Source: Globodera rostochiensis (lineage: Eukaryota; Nematoda; Chromadorea; Rhabditida; Heteroderidae). Taken from it: DNA of 64,000 bases. The notes beneath the pieces were generated by a model. The model saw only the letters and a list, made by a program, of their open reading frames with translations, ran no database searches and was not told the DNA's origin. Numbering within the stretch: the stretch's first letter is position 1; the number at the start of each line of letters is the position of its first letter. Below are positions 25,289 to 37,437 of this stretch, in pieces. Where the stretch lies: contig JAEVLN010000032.1 in the NCBI GenBank assembly GCA_018350325.1, forward strand, positions 434,001 through 498,000, given 5' to 3'. The position numbers were made by a program, and so were the translations under genes.

Positions 25289-26450
25289 AACTAAAAAAAC
25301 AATTTTTAAATGTAAATAATAATATCTTAGGCTTAGGCTTAGGCTATTAATAATCATATAAAAATGGAAAATGATTGAATATTAAAGTAATGCCAATGCC
25401 TTTTAAAAGGAATAAAATTATTGGCACAAATGCCAAGAAGATGTGGACATATTTGGCGCCAGGCCCACATGCCACATTTCTCAGTCACATACATAAAACA
25501 AGACAAAAGATATTTATTTGTTAATAAAATATAATATTCCACGAAAAGGGCATGCACTTGTCCGTTTTGGCATTGTGCCAAAGATTCTTTCGTTTCGCTT
25601 TTGGCATCAATAAAAATTAAATTGCGCCTTAATCTCAGAGAAGCAATTGTACGATTTTGAATATATTTTAAATTTTGTATGATTAAAATAATAATATTTA
25701 TTTATCACATTAAAGGAAATGCTTCACTTTTAAGTTGGAGGTGTTTTTAGGGGTATTTGGGGGCATAAATAAGCACAATAATTACAACAGAAATGCAAGT
25801 AATGATTGGATTTTTTTATGTTTGAATGATTTTGAGGTCAAATTTGATGTTTGGAAAATATTGAATTTTCAAAAAAAAATGTATGAATTCGGGGGTTTGT
25901 GGTTAGGAATTGGTCAAAACGGATTGGAATTAATTTTCAACAAATCGAGGAGGCCATGCTTGTGGCGATCTGTTTTCAAATTTGTTTCTATTAATCTCAG
26001 TGAGCTCCGGATTTGGCACTTTTTGGGGTTTTTTGTCAATATTTTGGGGTTGTTTGATCAATATTTATATTTCGTGTTTTTTAGTCAATATAAATCCGCT
26101 CTCTAGTTATAACTTTTTGTTTATTTGACCAAAACAAACAATCTTGGTACCGCTCGAAAGCCCTATGTCTACAGATGCTAAAAAGAAAAGAGCTAGAGAC
26201 AATTCAACTTAAACAAAGTAAGTTATGACTCAGCGCGACAACTTGGCACAAAAAAATTGAGAATTTGTACGCGTTTTAAGCTATAAAACATTTTTGAGAA
26301 AAGACAAATCGGTTAGCTTTTGCTTGATCAACGATTCATATGCAAATTTACCCAAAAAAATAATATTCAATAATTTAATTAAACGTGCAAAATATCACTT
26401 TTCGAACAACATTTCGCGCACTTCCATCTTTTCTTTGTCATTAGAATTAA
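25289..26450. other. Spacer upstream of the giant gene and downstream of SOD
   Basis: No gene seen. 25990-26106 ends in a TCCGCTCTCTAG-type worn MITE end. 26105-26345 is a half-copy of the AATCTTGGTACCG fold-back family. Confidence 0.55.
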
Positions 26451-28273
26451 TTAAAGCTCTTTGATGATGCCGACCAAGCCGCAGGCGACCCTTTTGCCCG
26501 AGTTGCCCGTCTTCAAGCTTTCCTCGTTGGCGGCCAAGCCCAGGTCGTCCTTCTTTTCGTGCAAGACCAATGCCCGTCCGACCACACTGTTCACGCCGTT
26601 GTTCAGTGTCACCATGTGGTCACGAATGTTCACAACGGCCACTCCGTGTGCCTAAAAAGTCCCAAAAAGTTATGCTTTTTTTAAAATTTGCATCAATTTT
26701 CTTTAGAAAATGACAAATTAGTATTATTTGAATATCTTCACAAAACTGAATTTTAAAAATTCGAATTGTACGATGAGTTTTAAAAGTACATGAACTACAT
26801 ATGTAAAAAGGCAAAAAAAAAAACTTCCGAGTTAAAAAATTGAAAATAAATTATGGAATTTTTTAATCATAAAATCAAAAGTTAAGATCAAAAAAATTTG
26901 ACAATTGATTTGGGAGAAAATGGCACGGCACGGCATAACAACAACACAAAACAAATGAATGAGCCCACCCAACTCACATTGGCCACCAAATTGCCCAGGT
27001 CGCCCACGTGCCGTTCGGTCGCGTCCGGTGCTCCGTGCTTTTTGTTGTGCGGATTGAAATGCGCACCAGCCCCTGCGCACCTTAAATATGAACGAACAAA
27101 TCGATATATTGCATCGGAATTTTTTTTCGAAATTTTGAGAAATTCTTTAACCCCTTTTTGGCTCAAAAAAAGTTCGGCGATACGTAAACGCCGTTGCCAG
27201 AAAAATTTTTGATAAAATGAACGTTTCTTTTGAAAATTTGATTGTTCGCGATATTTTATTTTTTTTTCTATTTTTTTGATCTTCTGCGATGTAGATTTTT
27301 TAGACCATTTTTTTAAACAAATTCCATCAAAATTTAAATTTTTCTCGGCGCCACCTTCGGCAGCGCCCAAACTGGCCCAAAAACAACGACAAAATCTGCC
27401 GATTTTTGTGAAAATTCCCGAATAATTTCCTGATTTTTTTGCCAAAAAGTCCGGAATTCCGGACCGAAAAATGCCGGGAAGCCGGAATCCTTTTACATAT
27501 CCCTGGTCTGAATGGTAGCATTGATTTAAAAATTAAAATATAAATTTCCATACGCCTGCGAAAGGTCGCCAAACTGGTGAAAGTGGAAGCCATGGTCGCC
27601 CGGGGTGAGGCCGTTGATGCTCCCATTCAGCTGAATTTTTTGGTGAGATTTTGATGGCACACAAATTGCTCTTGAGCTAAATGAAAAAACATACGCTCGT
27701 GGTCCCATAAGCACTCTCGAAAATGTCCACCACACCAATCTGATCGGGAAAAGCAATCAATTGGCTAATTAGAAAGATTAATTGGCAGCAATTAACTGAT
27801 CAGAATAAAATCTACTGATCAGAATGACAATGAAAACCCATAATTGATCAAATAATTGAAGAATCAACCTACGATTAGAATGACTGAATCAACCATAATT
27901 GATACACAGAAATGATTGATTGATTAAACTGATCAGGATATTACTGACTGATTGAGCACCACTAACTTATCGGGGACTGATTTAGTTTTCTAATACAAAT
28001 TTCACCGGTTGTGATGGCGTCGAGTCCGTATTATTGGTTGCCTTAAACATTAGCACACGAGCCTGGACCACTGTAATGTAAATGTTTTGTTTTTAATAAA
28101 AATTGACAAACAATTTTTAAACCTCTTTTTGCACAATTTCCGGAATGCGGCGGCGGTCGCCAATGACCGTGCCCGATTTGTCCATAACCGTAACCGATTG
28201 GCCCATATCCACGGCCATCATTTTCGACCGAAGGGGCTAATTGAAGGAGCAGGAAAAGTAAGAAAAGCATCAT
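26451..28273 (-). CDS. Extracellular Cu/Zn superoxide dismutase, 213 aa
   Basis: Converts superoxide to hydrogen peroxide and oxygen; a secreted form would act outside cells. Six exons (28273-28123, 28070-28006, 27739-27695, 27630-27554, 27080-26978, 26651-26451) close in phase at 642 nt. Residues 1-16 are a signal peptide ([16 protein letters not shown]). A Gly/Tyr/His-rich spacer ([19 protein letters not shown]) comes next, then the SOD fold from about residue 51. All metal ligands are present: His in [29 protein letters not shown] and [12 protein letters not shown], and the Asp of HVGDLGN. The disulfide cysteines (ACAGAG and VACGLVG) and the active-site Arg (GKRVACG) are also there. It looks functional. 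The leader fits an extracellular SOD facing host oxidative bursts, which is inference. Confidence 0.93.
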
Positions 28274-31200
28274 TTGCTGCTGTAAAATGCATGCCCATTT
28301 TTATTTAACGGTGTCCGGACATTTTGTCTATTGGACATTCGCCCATTGGACATTTCGCCCATTGGGACATTACGCCCATTAGTGAAAAACCGGACATTTC
28401 GCCCATTGGGACATTACGCCCATTAGTGAAAAGCCGGACATTTCGCCCATTGGGACATTTCGCCCATTAGTGAAAAACACGGGCGTTTAGCCCATTGGGA
28501 CGTTTCGCGCCTTAGTGAAAAAACGGACGTTTCGCCCATTGGACATTTTGTCTATTGGACATTCGCCCATTGGACATTTCGCCCATTGGACATTTCGCCC
28601 ATTGGACATTTCGCCCATTGGACATTTCGCCCATTGGACATTTCGCCTATTAGTGGAAAACGGGCGTTTCCCCATTGGGAAATTTCGCCCATTAGTGAAA
28701 AAATGGACGTTTCGCCCATTAGTGAAAAAACGGGCGTTTCCCCATTGGGAAATTTCGCCCATTAGTGAAAAGCCGGACATTTCGCCCATTGGGACATTTC
28801 GCCCATTAGTGAAAAACACGGGCGTTTAGCCCATTGGGACGTTTCGCGCCTTAGTGAAAAAACGGACGTTTCGCCCATTGGACATTTTGTCTATTGGACA
28901 TTCGCCCATTGGACATTTCGCCCATTGGACATTTCGCCCATTGGACATTTCGCCCATTGGACATTTCGCCCATTGGACATTTCGCCTATTAGTGGAAAAC
29001 GGGCGTTTCCCCATTGGGAAATTTCGCCCATTAGTGAAAAAATGGACGTTTCGCCCATTAGTGAAAAAACGGGCGTTTCCCCATTGGGAAATTTCGCCCA
29101 TTAGTGAAAAAATGGACGTTTCGCCCAAGTGAAAAAACGGACGTTTCGCCCATTGGAACATCAAAATGGGTCGGATACGAAATGTCCAATGGGCGAAATG
29201 TCCAATGGGCGAAATGTCCAATGGGCGAAATGTCCAATGGGCAAAATGTCCAATAAGCGGTATGTCCTGGAGCCTTCAAAACCATTTGAGCAAATTTTTC
29301 CAGCAAAAGGGAAACCTGCGAAAAAATCTTAAGGCCCTCTAAAAGCACAAAAAGGAACCTCCAAAAGCAATAACATCAATTGAAAGCGTCAAATACACTT
29401 TTTTGATCACGTTCGCGCCCCCCCCCCCCACGTTCGCAAAAAATTTTTGTTTTCAGCTTAAGCCCTTATTTACGAGGATTATTCAATGCCTAATTGCGCA
29501 TGCGCTTCAATCAAAATGTTTACTAAAAACATTTTCCGTTAGGAAAAAATTGGAAAATTTAAATTAAAGAACAATGTTTAAAAGTTTTAAGGTTGATGAT
29601 TTTGTAATAATAGTTGAATGAGCGAGCGGTGGGTGGTTGAAGGTTCTTTCCTTCCCCCCCCCCCCAAAAAAACATTTCTGCCCACAAAGAAACGATCAAA
29701 AGCCAACATAATTGACTGATCACATCGCAATCGCGAGTTTGAATGTTTAAAAAGGCCGATTCATATTGTTGGAAGGAATAAAATTTGCAAAAAAAAAAAG
29801 AATGTTCTAAAACCAAATCTATCCTAAATCTTGCAAAAAAACGGTCATAGGATAGAGAACATTAAATTAAATGGGATCGTACAAACAACTTTTTGAGTTA
29901 CAAATTAATGGTTTAATGGAATCGTGTCGATAACAACTTTTTGAGCTCTTTTCTTCAGTAAATTGACATGCACTTAGATACGCTTAGTAACTTCATTTGT
30001 ATACGGCGAATCTTTCTTAAATTTTCACCATCCCTAAAAAGAATAATTTTTATTAAAATTTTTAACCAAATTTATAAGAATTTTCGCAATTAAATGATCC
30101 TTTTTAAGTAGGGCAGGGAGGGGAGGTAAATAATTGTTCTAAGTAAGGGGTTTTGGATGAAGTTATGGGGGCATTCGAGTTATAGTTAAATGTTTAAATC
30201 AGGGTTCGTATCGAAAATGTTTCAAAATCAGTACATTAAAAGCAAAATATCAGATTTTAGGGCCAAAAATCAGTATAATTTATAAAATTTTTAAAATTTG
30301 TTGTTGATTTAAATTTTTTTCTAACTCAAATATACTAAATATTATTTTTTCGCATTAAATGTGTGTTTTTTAATCATATTTCTCTCCACCAACAATTTTT
30401 CTCAACAATTTATACAATAATATTCGGAACAAATGTGATTGTACATTTCGGAGCACTGTGCATTCAACGGTGCTTGAATTTTACTTCAATAATTTATTAA
30501 AATTTTTAACCAAATTTATAAGAATTTTCGCAATTAAATGATCCTTTTTAAGTAGGGCAGGGAGGGGAGGTCGGCAGTGTCGATAGGCGCCGCCGACAAA
30601 ATTTCGATTGAATTTGTTAAGAAAATTGATCCAAAAAATTAAAAATCCTAAGAATGGGAAAGTAAAAATCTCTGAGGATCAGATTTTTTTTAGTTTTATT
30701 ATTACCAAAAGATTAGGTAAATGAAATTGAACAAATAAAGGATACGGCGCTGCCGATGAAAATTAAAAAAAAAAGAAGATATAAATCAACATTTTTTTTT
30801 AAAATTTTGATGCGAATTTCAAAAGAAGGTACAAAATATGTAAAAATTTTCCGCTTAATTACTATTAATTATACAAAATATTAGTCGAAATGTCGTTTTC
30901 TTTATAAAATGAACGTTGATAAAGAAATGAATTTGAAAGAAACTCATTTGATCCGCTGCCCCTCATAATGTCGAACGAAATATCGGAAAACAAAATTGTT
31001 TTTTAACAAAGTCGACAAAAAGATTTTTTAAAGGGTTTTCGGGGCTAGAATCCGAATTGACTTCTATTTTAACCAATTCCAAACCCCGACCCAAATTCAA
31101 ACGTTTTTTCGAAAATTTAAAAATTTTCAAAAATCAATTTTGGTCTCAAAACCGTTCTCAAAAAGCATTAATTCAATCGTTCTATGCCTTTACATTGTTA

Positions 31201-31787
31201 TTTGTGCTTTTTAATTGATTTTAAAAAATGTGAATTTTGAAACAAATTTTAAGTTCGAAGATGTCGAATTTGAGTCCGGGATTCAGAATTAGGCGCAATG
31301 GAAATCAGATTCTTTTGTTTAAATTCTTTGAAAAATAGTTTTTTGCTAACAATATTCATTTATTTTGAAAAGTTTTTAACGACAATGTTTTCACATAATA
31401 AAATCCGTTTATCAAAAGATAATTTGTTAGAATAATAGTTCTATGTTATATAGCGCTCGGATTACAGTATATGCATTTACATATTTTAGTGAATTTGTTT
31501 CGATGAAATTAGTCCAAAAAAGGTGTTTTTGGGGTTTCCTTTCCTTTTTCTATCGTTTTAAAAATGCATATTTTTGCAAAAAAAAAAAAGAATTTTGGAA
31601 ATCGGAAAAATGCGGAATTCCTTGGTGAATTTTGGAAATTCTAAAATTTACCGCTTTGAGCGGGAAATTCCGGAAATTTTGAGATTTGCTCATTATCAAT
31701 AAAAAAAGAATTGCTAAAATTGACGGGAGAATTAGGGAATTTCCCGCTATTATAAATGTATACTTTTTGAATCAACTTCTAAAATAA
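28274..31787. other. Large spacer, repeats only
   Basis: 28317-29265 is a motif-chain repeat listed separately. 30195-31000 starts CAGGGTTCGTATCG and resembles the CAGGGGTCGTATGG element at 40975-41651. The same interior block (TTTATAAGAATTTTCGCAAT, then GTAGGGCAGGGAGGGGAGG) occurs twice, at 30062 and 30502. Near 31020-31330 are pieces of another dispersed repeat (GATTTTGAATTGGTCGAAAT type). No gene seen. Confidence 0.55.
28317..29265. repeat. GGACATTTCGCCCATTGG chain with inverted end and 339-bp internal duplication
   Basis: About 40 copies of an approximate GGACATTTCGCCCATT word. The left end starts GGTGTCCGGACATTTTG; the right end, read inward, starts GGCTCCAGGACATACCG, so the ends are inverted. 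A segment starting CGCCCATTAGTGAAAAACAC occurs at 28461 and 28800, a tandem duplication of about 339 bp. Open frames across it are artefacts of the repeat. Confidence 0.75.
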
Positions 31788-34700
31788 TTAATCGTTTGAT
31801 AATTCCTCAACTTTCATTTTAATTTCATTGAGTGAACCAAATGCAAAGTCCGGGCCGAAATTTGCTTCAATTTTATCGCCGGGGCTGAGTAAACTTACAC
31901 ACGGAAACAAATCGGTCGAGCTGACCGTTAAATTGGTGGCACCTAAAAGCAATTAGCAGTTACTCTCTCAGAAACAATATTTCACGTAATTATAAGTGCT
32001 AAATGGGAAATTCCAAGAAAGAAAAGTGTCATAAGGGGAAATGCCAAGAGGGAGAAAATGCCAAAAGGACTAAAGTGAAGGGTAAAAGTGCCAACAGAGT
32101 AAAAGCCCATGAGAAAATGCTAACGGGAAAAGTGGAAATGTCAAGAAAGAAAAGTGCCGTAAGGAAAAATGCCAAAAGATAACAATGCCAAGAAGGAAAA
32201 GTGCAAAGGAAAAAAGAAGAAAGTGCCACAAGGAAAAGTGCCATAAAAGAAAGTGCCATAATTTGTAAGGGAAAATGCCAAGGATAGAAAGCTTCTAAGT
32301 ATTTCAATCAAATCTAAATTCATAACATATACAATAGTACTAGTATTTTTCAATAATTATAATTAATTTCTGTCGTCTGTTTTTCGAATAAATTTAAATC
32401 AAAAATTGCCGGTAAATGTTGATCATAGCTCCCAGAAACGAAATGGCCCAAATCATATACCAATCGACTCCACTCTAAGCCTAATGCACGAATCTGCAAT
32501 TGCGCGGACTGAACTATGAAGAAAGTTATGAGTCCGAGACTGAAGTGTCTTTCCAGAGGGGATTCAGATGTCCACTGATTAAAAATGGGCTAAATCATTC
32601 ATATAAGGCTTTCATTAACTTCAGTACCATTAAGAAACACAAGCGATTGACCGAATAGTACCTATGAGCGCAAGGGAAGTCAAACCATTTTTAATCAGTG
32701 GACAACTGAGTCTCCACTGAAAAAGACACTTCAGTCCGGGGCTCATAACTTACTTCAGAGAAGTTTCCGCCAAAAAAATTTTTACGGATTCGTGCGTTAG
32801 GCTTAGAGTGGAGTCGATTAATATTATCATTTGGATCATTTCGTTTCTGGGAGCTTATTACCAACATTTTCCAAAATTGCCTGCCCGCACACACATACCC
32901 AAACGCTGGCCGTTCTTTGTGTAAATGATTTTTTTTGTCTTCAAATTCACGCCGCAGCCGATAATGTCGTTGACAGCACCGTATGTGACCAGCGTATCGA
33001 TGGGCAAAATTTTGCCATTCACTTTATGGCCAAAAAAGTAGCCGCTGTCCGAGTACGCGTAACTGCCCGGGGCATATCCAACCCAATCGGCCACCGACAT
33101 TTTGCTCTTATTTGCCAGTCCAATAAAAAGAGAACTGAAAAGCGGCATCATGTGTTTCCGACAGTAGTTGATTACAGAGTGGCCATCGGTAAATATGGAT
33201 CATAGGGCCCAGACTCAAAATCACTCAAAACCACTAATTGGAAATTTTTAAAACCTATAAAAGTGGTTTTGAATGATTTTGAGTCTGGGCCCTATGATCC
33301 ATATTTTCCATGGCCATCTAATCAGGGTTTCTTGATTTTTGCGAGTTTTCCTGATTTTTCAAACATTTCGACATTTTCACTGAAAACTCCCAAAACCTGA
33401 GCAATTTTCTTAACAAAAATCGTAAAATCTTCAAAAAAAAATTTCCCGCCGGCGCCAATCGGCGTCGGCGGACCTCTCCTATTCTTAAAAAGCTTCAAAA
33501 AATTACCCATATTTTTTAAATTTTGGTTGCTAATCTCTTAACAAATTGAGTCAAAAATTCAACGGCGGCACTTATCGGCACCGCATTTCCCTTCCCTCCA
33601 GGAGTGAAACAGAATGCATAAAAAATTGCATTTTTAAAAATCCGAAAATCAGCAAAATTTTTGAATTTTTGCACAATTTTTTTAACACAAACGAAAAAAT
33701 TAAAAATTATAAAAAAAATTTCCCGACGGCGGCTGCCGGATGACTGCTGATTGCGACTGTACCCAATCGTTTGATCATTTTCTATATGTTCTGAATTGTT
33801 AGACCAAGTCTTCACCATTAATAATGTTTTTGGCACTAAATATTTTTACTAGAGATCGGACCGATCTGGATTCTCGATCGTAATCTCGGAAAATCTCGAG
33901 GCTGCAATTTTCGAGACAAGCCTAAAATGCTTTTCCTTTTAGTAAAACGGAGAAAGAAAAAGCATTTAGAAGTTGAAAAATCGATTTATTTGGAATTCAC
34001 TGTCAAAATCAACCACTACTGTCGGGATCACCTGACGCGTAAAAAGGGGCGCGGCATGGTTCCATGACTTTTCGTCAATGGACTTTTCGTCAACGGACTC
34101 TTCGTCAACGACTTTTCGTCAACGGACACTTCGTCAACGACTTTTCGTTAATGGACTCTTCGTCAATGACTTTTCGTCATTGGACTATTCGTCAACGACA
34201 TTTCGTCAATAAGAAAGAATTTAAAAAAAAACAACAAATTTTAATTAAATTAAGCCAACACCAAATTTTCAGGTCTAGGGTTATTCGGGGCGAAGAAGCC
34301 GATTCTGACCTCCATTTCGACCAATTTCGAACTCCGGACATTCAAAGGTTTTTCGAAACTTTCAAAAAATTTTCAGAAATCAATTTTAGCCTTCAAAAAC
34401 ACGCTTAAAAACATCCGGAAAGCGCAATTCAATCATTACTTGCTGTTTTGTTGTAATATGATGTTTTTGAATGATTTTGAGGCTTTTGTTGCATTTTTAA
34501 AATTTTTCCAAAAAATCATAATGTTGAAATATAATCAGTAGGGTGTCCAAAAAAATGCACATAAAATCTGAAATATGCGCATAAAATATGCACCAAAAAT
34601 TACAAAATATGCACATAAATTTTTCCAAATTCAATATAAATTTCCCCAAATCACGAAAAAGTCAATTTTAGGGGTGCATTTTTGAAAATTTTTAAAAAAT

Positions 34701-36379
34701 CAATTTTTAGGGCTGTGTTTTTTGAAAATTTAAAAAAAAATCATTTTTTGGGGTCATTTTTTGAAAATTTTGAAAAAGTCGATCTTTAGGGGTATATTGT
34801 TCATTTTTTTTTGCATTTTTGTTAAGCAATTTTTGAAAAATAGCGAAATATGGATGAAAATAGCGAAAATGCCAAAATATGCATATAAAATATGCACATA
34901 AATAGCGAAATATGCAAAAATATGCAAAATATGCATATGGAAATGCGTTCTAAACTCTTCAAACCAAGTTGAAAACACGTTTTTCGTGCGTTTCAGACCG
35001 TTCCAAGTTCAGGAAAAAAACATGCATGTGCATATTTTTGGACACCCTAATAATCAGATGATGTCATGTGATAAACCTGTTGTCATATTCGTGATCAGCA
35101 ACCTCGATAACCCCCGAGTACTTCTCAGAATTGCTTAAAACCCTCTTAAAATTTTTTTTGTGCGACAAGTAAACTTAACTATTCCGAAAAATTGTGTTGG
35201 CTTAAATTTAATTAAAATTTGTTGTTTTTTAAAAAATCATTCTTATTGACGAAATGTCGTTGACGAATAGTCGAATGACAAAAAGTCGTGCCACCCGCGG
35301 CATTAATGTAAAAATATTTTATGATGGAGCAAACAAAACAGTACCCGATTTTCTCGACAATTTTCACTTCATAATAGAATATACCATCTTCTTGTCTTTT
35401 TTGAATCGTCCATTTAGCGAACACAGAGCGCATTCCTGAATATAATTTTTATTGCTTTTTTTGATTAAAATTTGTGGTCCACGACCATCGGCGGCGGGGG
35501 TCTGTCTGAACTTAGGACGGGTGTTTTTTTGTTGTTAAGAGAGGGCCTAATTTGTAAGAGTTTAGTTAAGCCACAAGTTGCCGGGGTACAACCACCTGTT
35601 AAATAAGCTCCTGTAATGGGGCTAATTTGTAAGAGTTTAGTTAAGCCACAAGTTGCCGGGGTACAACCACCTGTTAAATAAGCTCCTGTAATGGGGCTAA
35701 TTTGTAAGAGTTTAGTTAAGCCACAAGTTGCCGGGGTACAACCACCTGTTAAATAAGCTCCGGTAATGGGGCTAATTTGTAAGAGTTTAGTTAAGCCACA
35801 AGTTGCCGGGGTACAACCACCTGTTAAATAAGCTCCGGTAATGGGGCTAATTTGTAAACGTTTAGTTAAGCCACAAGTTACCGGGGTACAACAACATGCT
35901 AAAAATAAACTCCGGGTAATACTTTGAAGCTCAAAATACCCGAAGTTTCGCGAAACTCGACGCTCGAAGTTTCGATCACGTCATCCCCGATCAAGGCAAA
36001 GAGACCCGGGGCACAACGGCGGGGACGGATGTTCGGGGTCGGGGCCCCCTATAATCATTTTTATTATTATATAAAATAATGTTTTACCAAAAGTTCCTTT
36101 ATGCAGAACCACCAAATGGTCAGAATCGATTATGGAAAGGTCCGCATTGCACGCAATTGGATCCCAACTATTTATTGACTTATTGTTAGGCGACGCCTTA
36201 ACAATATTTAATTTAGTATAAAAAATATTTCTTTTAATATTTAGTTATTAATTTGTATTATCATTTTTTTCAACGTTATCGCCGCTTTTCGTGTCAACTT
36301 CATCGCTGTTATGTTTTGTTGAATCGCCGCTGGACCCAAGCTGTTGCGAATGTCCAATAGCGACTATAAAAAGCAGCAT
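31788..36379 (-). CDS. Secreted SPRY-domain protein (SPRYSEC-type effector candidate), 231 aa
   Basis: Five exons (36379-36275, 36196-36088, 35435-35345, 33134-32899, 31942-31788) close in phase at 696 nt. Exon 1 encodes a short leader (MLLFIVAIGHSQQ) and a hydrophilic linker. Exons 2-5 form a complete RanBPM-like SPRY domain, recognisable from NSWDPIACNADLSII, GMRSVFAKWTIQ, GIFYYEVKIVEKIG, SLFIGLANKSKM, WVGYAPGSYAYS, IIGCGVNLKTKKIIYTKNGQ and DLFPCVSLLSPGDKIEANFG. SPRY domains bind protein partners. Secreted versions in cyst nematodes are delivered into plant cells, and some modulate immune receptors. The leader is short, so exon 1 is the weakest part. An alternative is that the leader exons at 38417-38080 splice in phase to exon 2. 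Intron 3 is 2.2 kb because of nested elements. Confidence 0.82.
32428..32854. repeat. Fold-back element in SPRY gene intron 4, 427 bp
   Basis: GCTCCCAGAAACGAAATG at the left and its exact complement at the right. Further inverted matches follow inside (CGACTCCACTCTAAGCCTAA, and TCCACTGATTAAAAATGG pairing with CCATTTTTAATCAGTGGA). I could not define a target duplication. A related fragment lies near 42245-42355. Confidence 0.7.
33194..33303. repeat. Near-perfect 110-bp hairpin in SPRY gene
   Basis: TATGGATCATAGGGCCCAGA with its exact complement at the right, and nearly all of the interior self-complementary. It contains TAGGGCCCAGACTC, similar to hAT-type ends, but the flanks are themselves complementary rather than directly repeated. 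It lies just upstream of exon 4. Confidence 0.7.
34058..35295. mobile_element. Element with GACTTTTCGTCAA-repeat arms, 1238 bp, TSD CGCGGCAT
   Basis: Long inverted arms: GGTTCCATGACTTTTCGTCA at the left and, inward from the right, GGTGGCACGACTTTTTGTCA. The arms go on to share GACATTTCGTCAATAAGAA and ACAACAAATTTTAATTAAAT. An 8-bp direct repeat CGCGGCAT flanks it (34050-34057, 35296-35303). The left arm reiterates GACTTTTCGTCAACG. A second element (34539-35049) has jumped into it. It lies in intron 3 of the SPRY gene. Confidence 0.85.
34539..35049. mobile_element. hAT-type MITE of ATGCACATAAA repeats, 511 bp, TSD ATAATCAG
   Basis: Ends TAGGGTGTCCAAAAA and exact complement. Perfect duplication ATAATCAG (34531-34538, 35050-35057). 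The interior repeats AATATGCACATAAAATATGC words. It is nested inside 34058-35295. Confidence 0.88.
35543..35920. repeat. 75-bp tandem repeat, about 5 copies
   Basis: The unit starts GGGCTAATTTGTAAGAGTTT. Copies 2-4 are nearly identical; the last has diverged. It lies in intron 2 of the SPRY gene. No coding potential. Confidence 0.88.
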
Positions 36380-36920
36380 TTAACAAACTAAAATCGTACA
36401 GTAACGTTAAGACAATAGTTTTGATGATCAAGCTCTTAGTATGATCTGATCTGATCCAATTCTGCGAGTGCCGGAAAATTGGTCATCAAAAAGAAATTCA
36501 GACTCATAACTTTCTCCAACCAACCTAAGCCGATCAGGTTCAAATGAAAGATCCCGATGAATTGAATCTATCTCTTAATAGAATATAGGTAATTGATTTA
36601 ACAAAAAAGAAAAAAGTTATGGCCAGAAAACCTCCAAAAAAGGACATTCATTTTGGTGACAATTTTCCGTACACCAATTCTGCAGATTGATCAGAACGAT
36701 CCTTTCATAAGGGTCTAATCGCCCGCCAGCCTTAATTTGTGGTGTCCCCAATTAGCACAAACTGTTTTTCTTGTGTCCATCATTCGACTTGACTTGAAGC
36801 GCCATGTCGATGTTTACTGGTCGCAATTGCTGAAACATCATACGGTTTGTTTAAAGTGTTTCAAAAATGTTATAAATAAATTTGATCACCTTAAAAATAT
36901 TGTTTGTTATCTAAATCTAA
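36240..36920. repeat. Left copy of a ~0.9-kb tandem duplication
   Basis: Carries the leader exon of the SPRY gene (36379-36275) and a copy of the last exon of the coiled-coil gene (36829-36752). It shares long blocks with 37195-37960, for example GCGAATGTCCAATAGCGACT and CAAACTAAAATCGTACAGTA. In the copied last exon the frame is kept (QLRPVNIDMALQVKSNDG, then HKKNSLC, stop), with one in-frame codon deletion relative to the other copy. Confidence 0.72.
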
Positions 36921-37125
36921 TTTTGTAAAAGTACCGACAAATTTTTCTCGGTACTATTCGGTACCGGTACTTTTTCGGTCCTTTACCAAAAAATACCGAC
37001 CGAAGCTTTTCGAAAAGTACCGAAACTTTTTTGTAACGGTATTTTTTCGGTACTTTACCGAATAGTACCGACCGAACCTTTTGGCCGATCACTATGAAAA
37101 ATATTCCTTTTAATATTTAAATTAC

Positions 37126-37200
37126 CGTATACACTCTTTTAATCCCACCCTCTCGAATAATCCCACCGGTGGGATTAAAAGAGTGTATACGACGGTATTT
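37126..37200. mobile_element. Tiny hairpin element with TACCGTATACACT-type ends
   Basis: TACCGTATACACTCTTTTAA and the complement TTAAAAGAGTGTATACGACGGTA, with a short GGTGGGATTA interior. Same terminal family as 38964-40809. Confidence 0.6.
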
Positions 37201-37218
37201 GTATTATAATTTTTCAAC

Positions 37219-37323
37219 GTTGTCGCCGCTTTTCGTGTCAAATTCCTTGCTGTTATGTTTTGTTGAATCGGCGCTGGACCCAAGCTGTTGCGAATGTCCA
37301 ATAGCGACTATAAAAAGAAGCAT
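37219..37323 (-). pseudogene. Second copy of the SPRY-gene leader exon
   Basis: Same 105-nt length, same start and same donor as exon 1 of the SPRY gene, encoding MLLFIVAIGHSQQLGSS then ADSTKHNS. It carries amino-acid changes near the end (Lys-Glu-Phe for Asp-Glu-Val). No SPRY exons follow it before the first copy. It is either a decaying orphan exon or an alternative first exon that could splice in phase to 36196. Confidence 0.6.
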
Positions 37324-37437
37324 TTAACAAACTAAAATCGTACAGTAACGTTAAGACAATAGTTTTGATGATCAAGCTCTTAGTATGACTGATCTGATCC
37401 AATTCTACGAGTGCCGGAAAATTGGTCATCAAAAAGA

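Noticed and set aside
28317..29265. CRISPR-like array
   Set aside because: Words are degenerate, there are no unique spacers of constant length, and the context is a eukaryotic genome.
28487..29348. Open frames on both strands rich in MGEMSNGRNVQWAKC-like repeats
   Set aside because: They follow the CCCATTGGACATTTCG chain; both strands are open and there is no start context or non-repetitive part.
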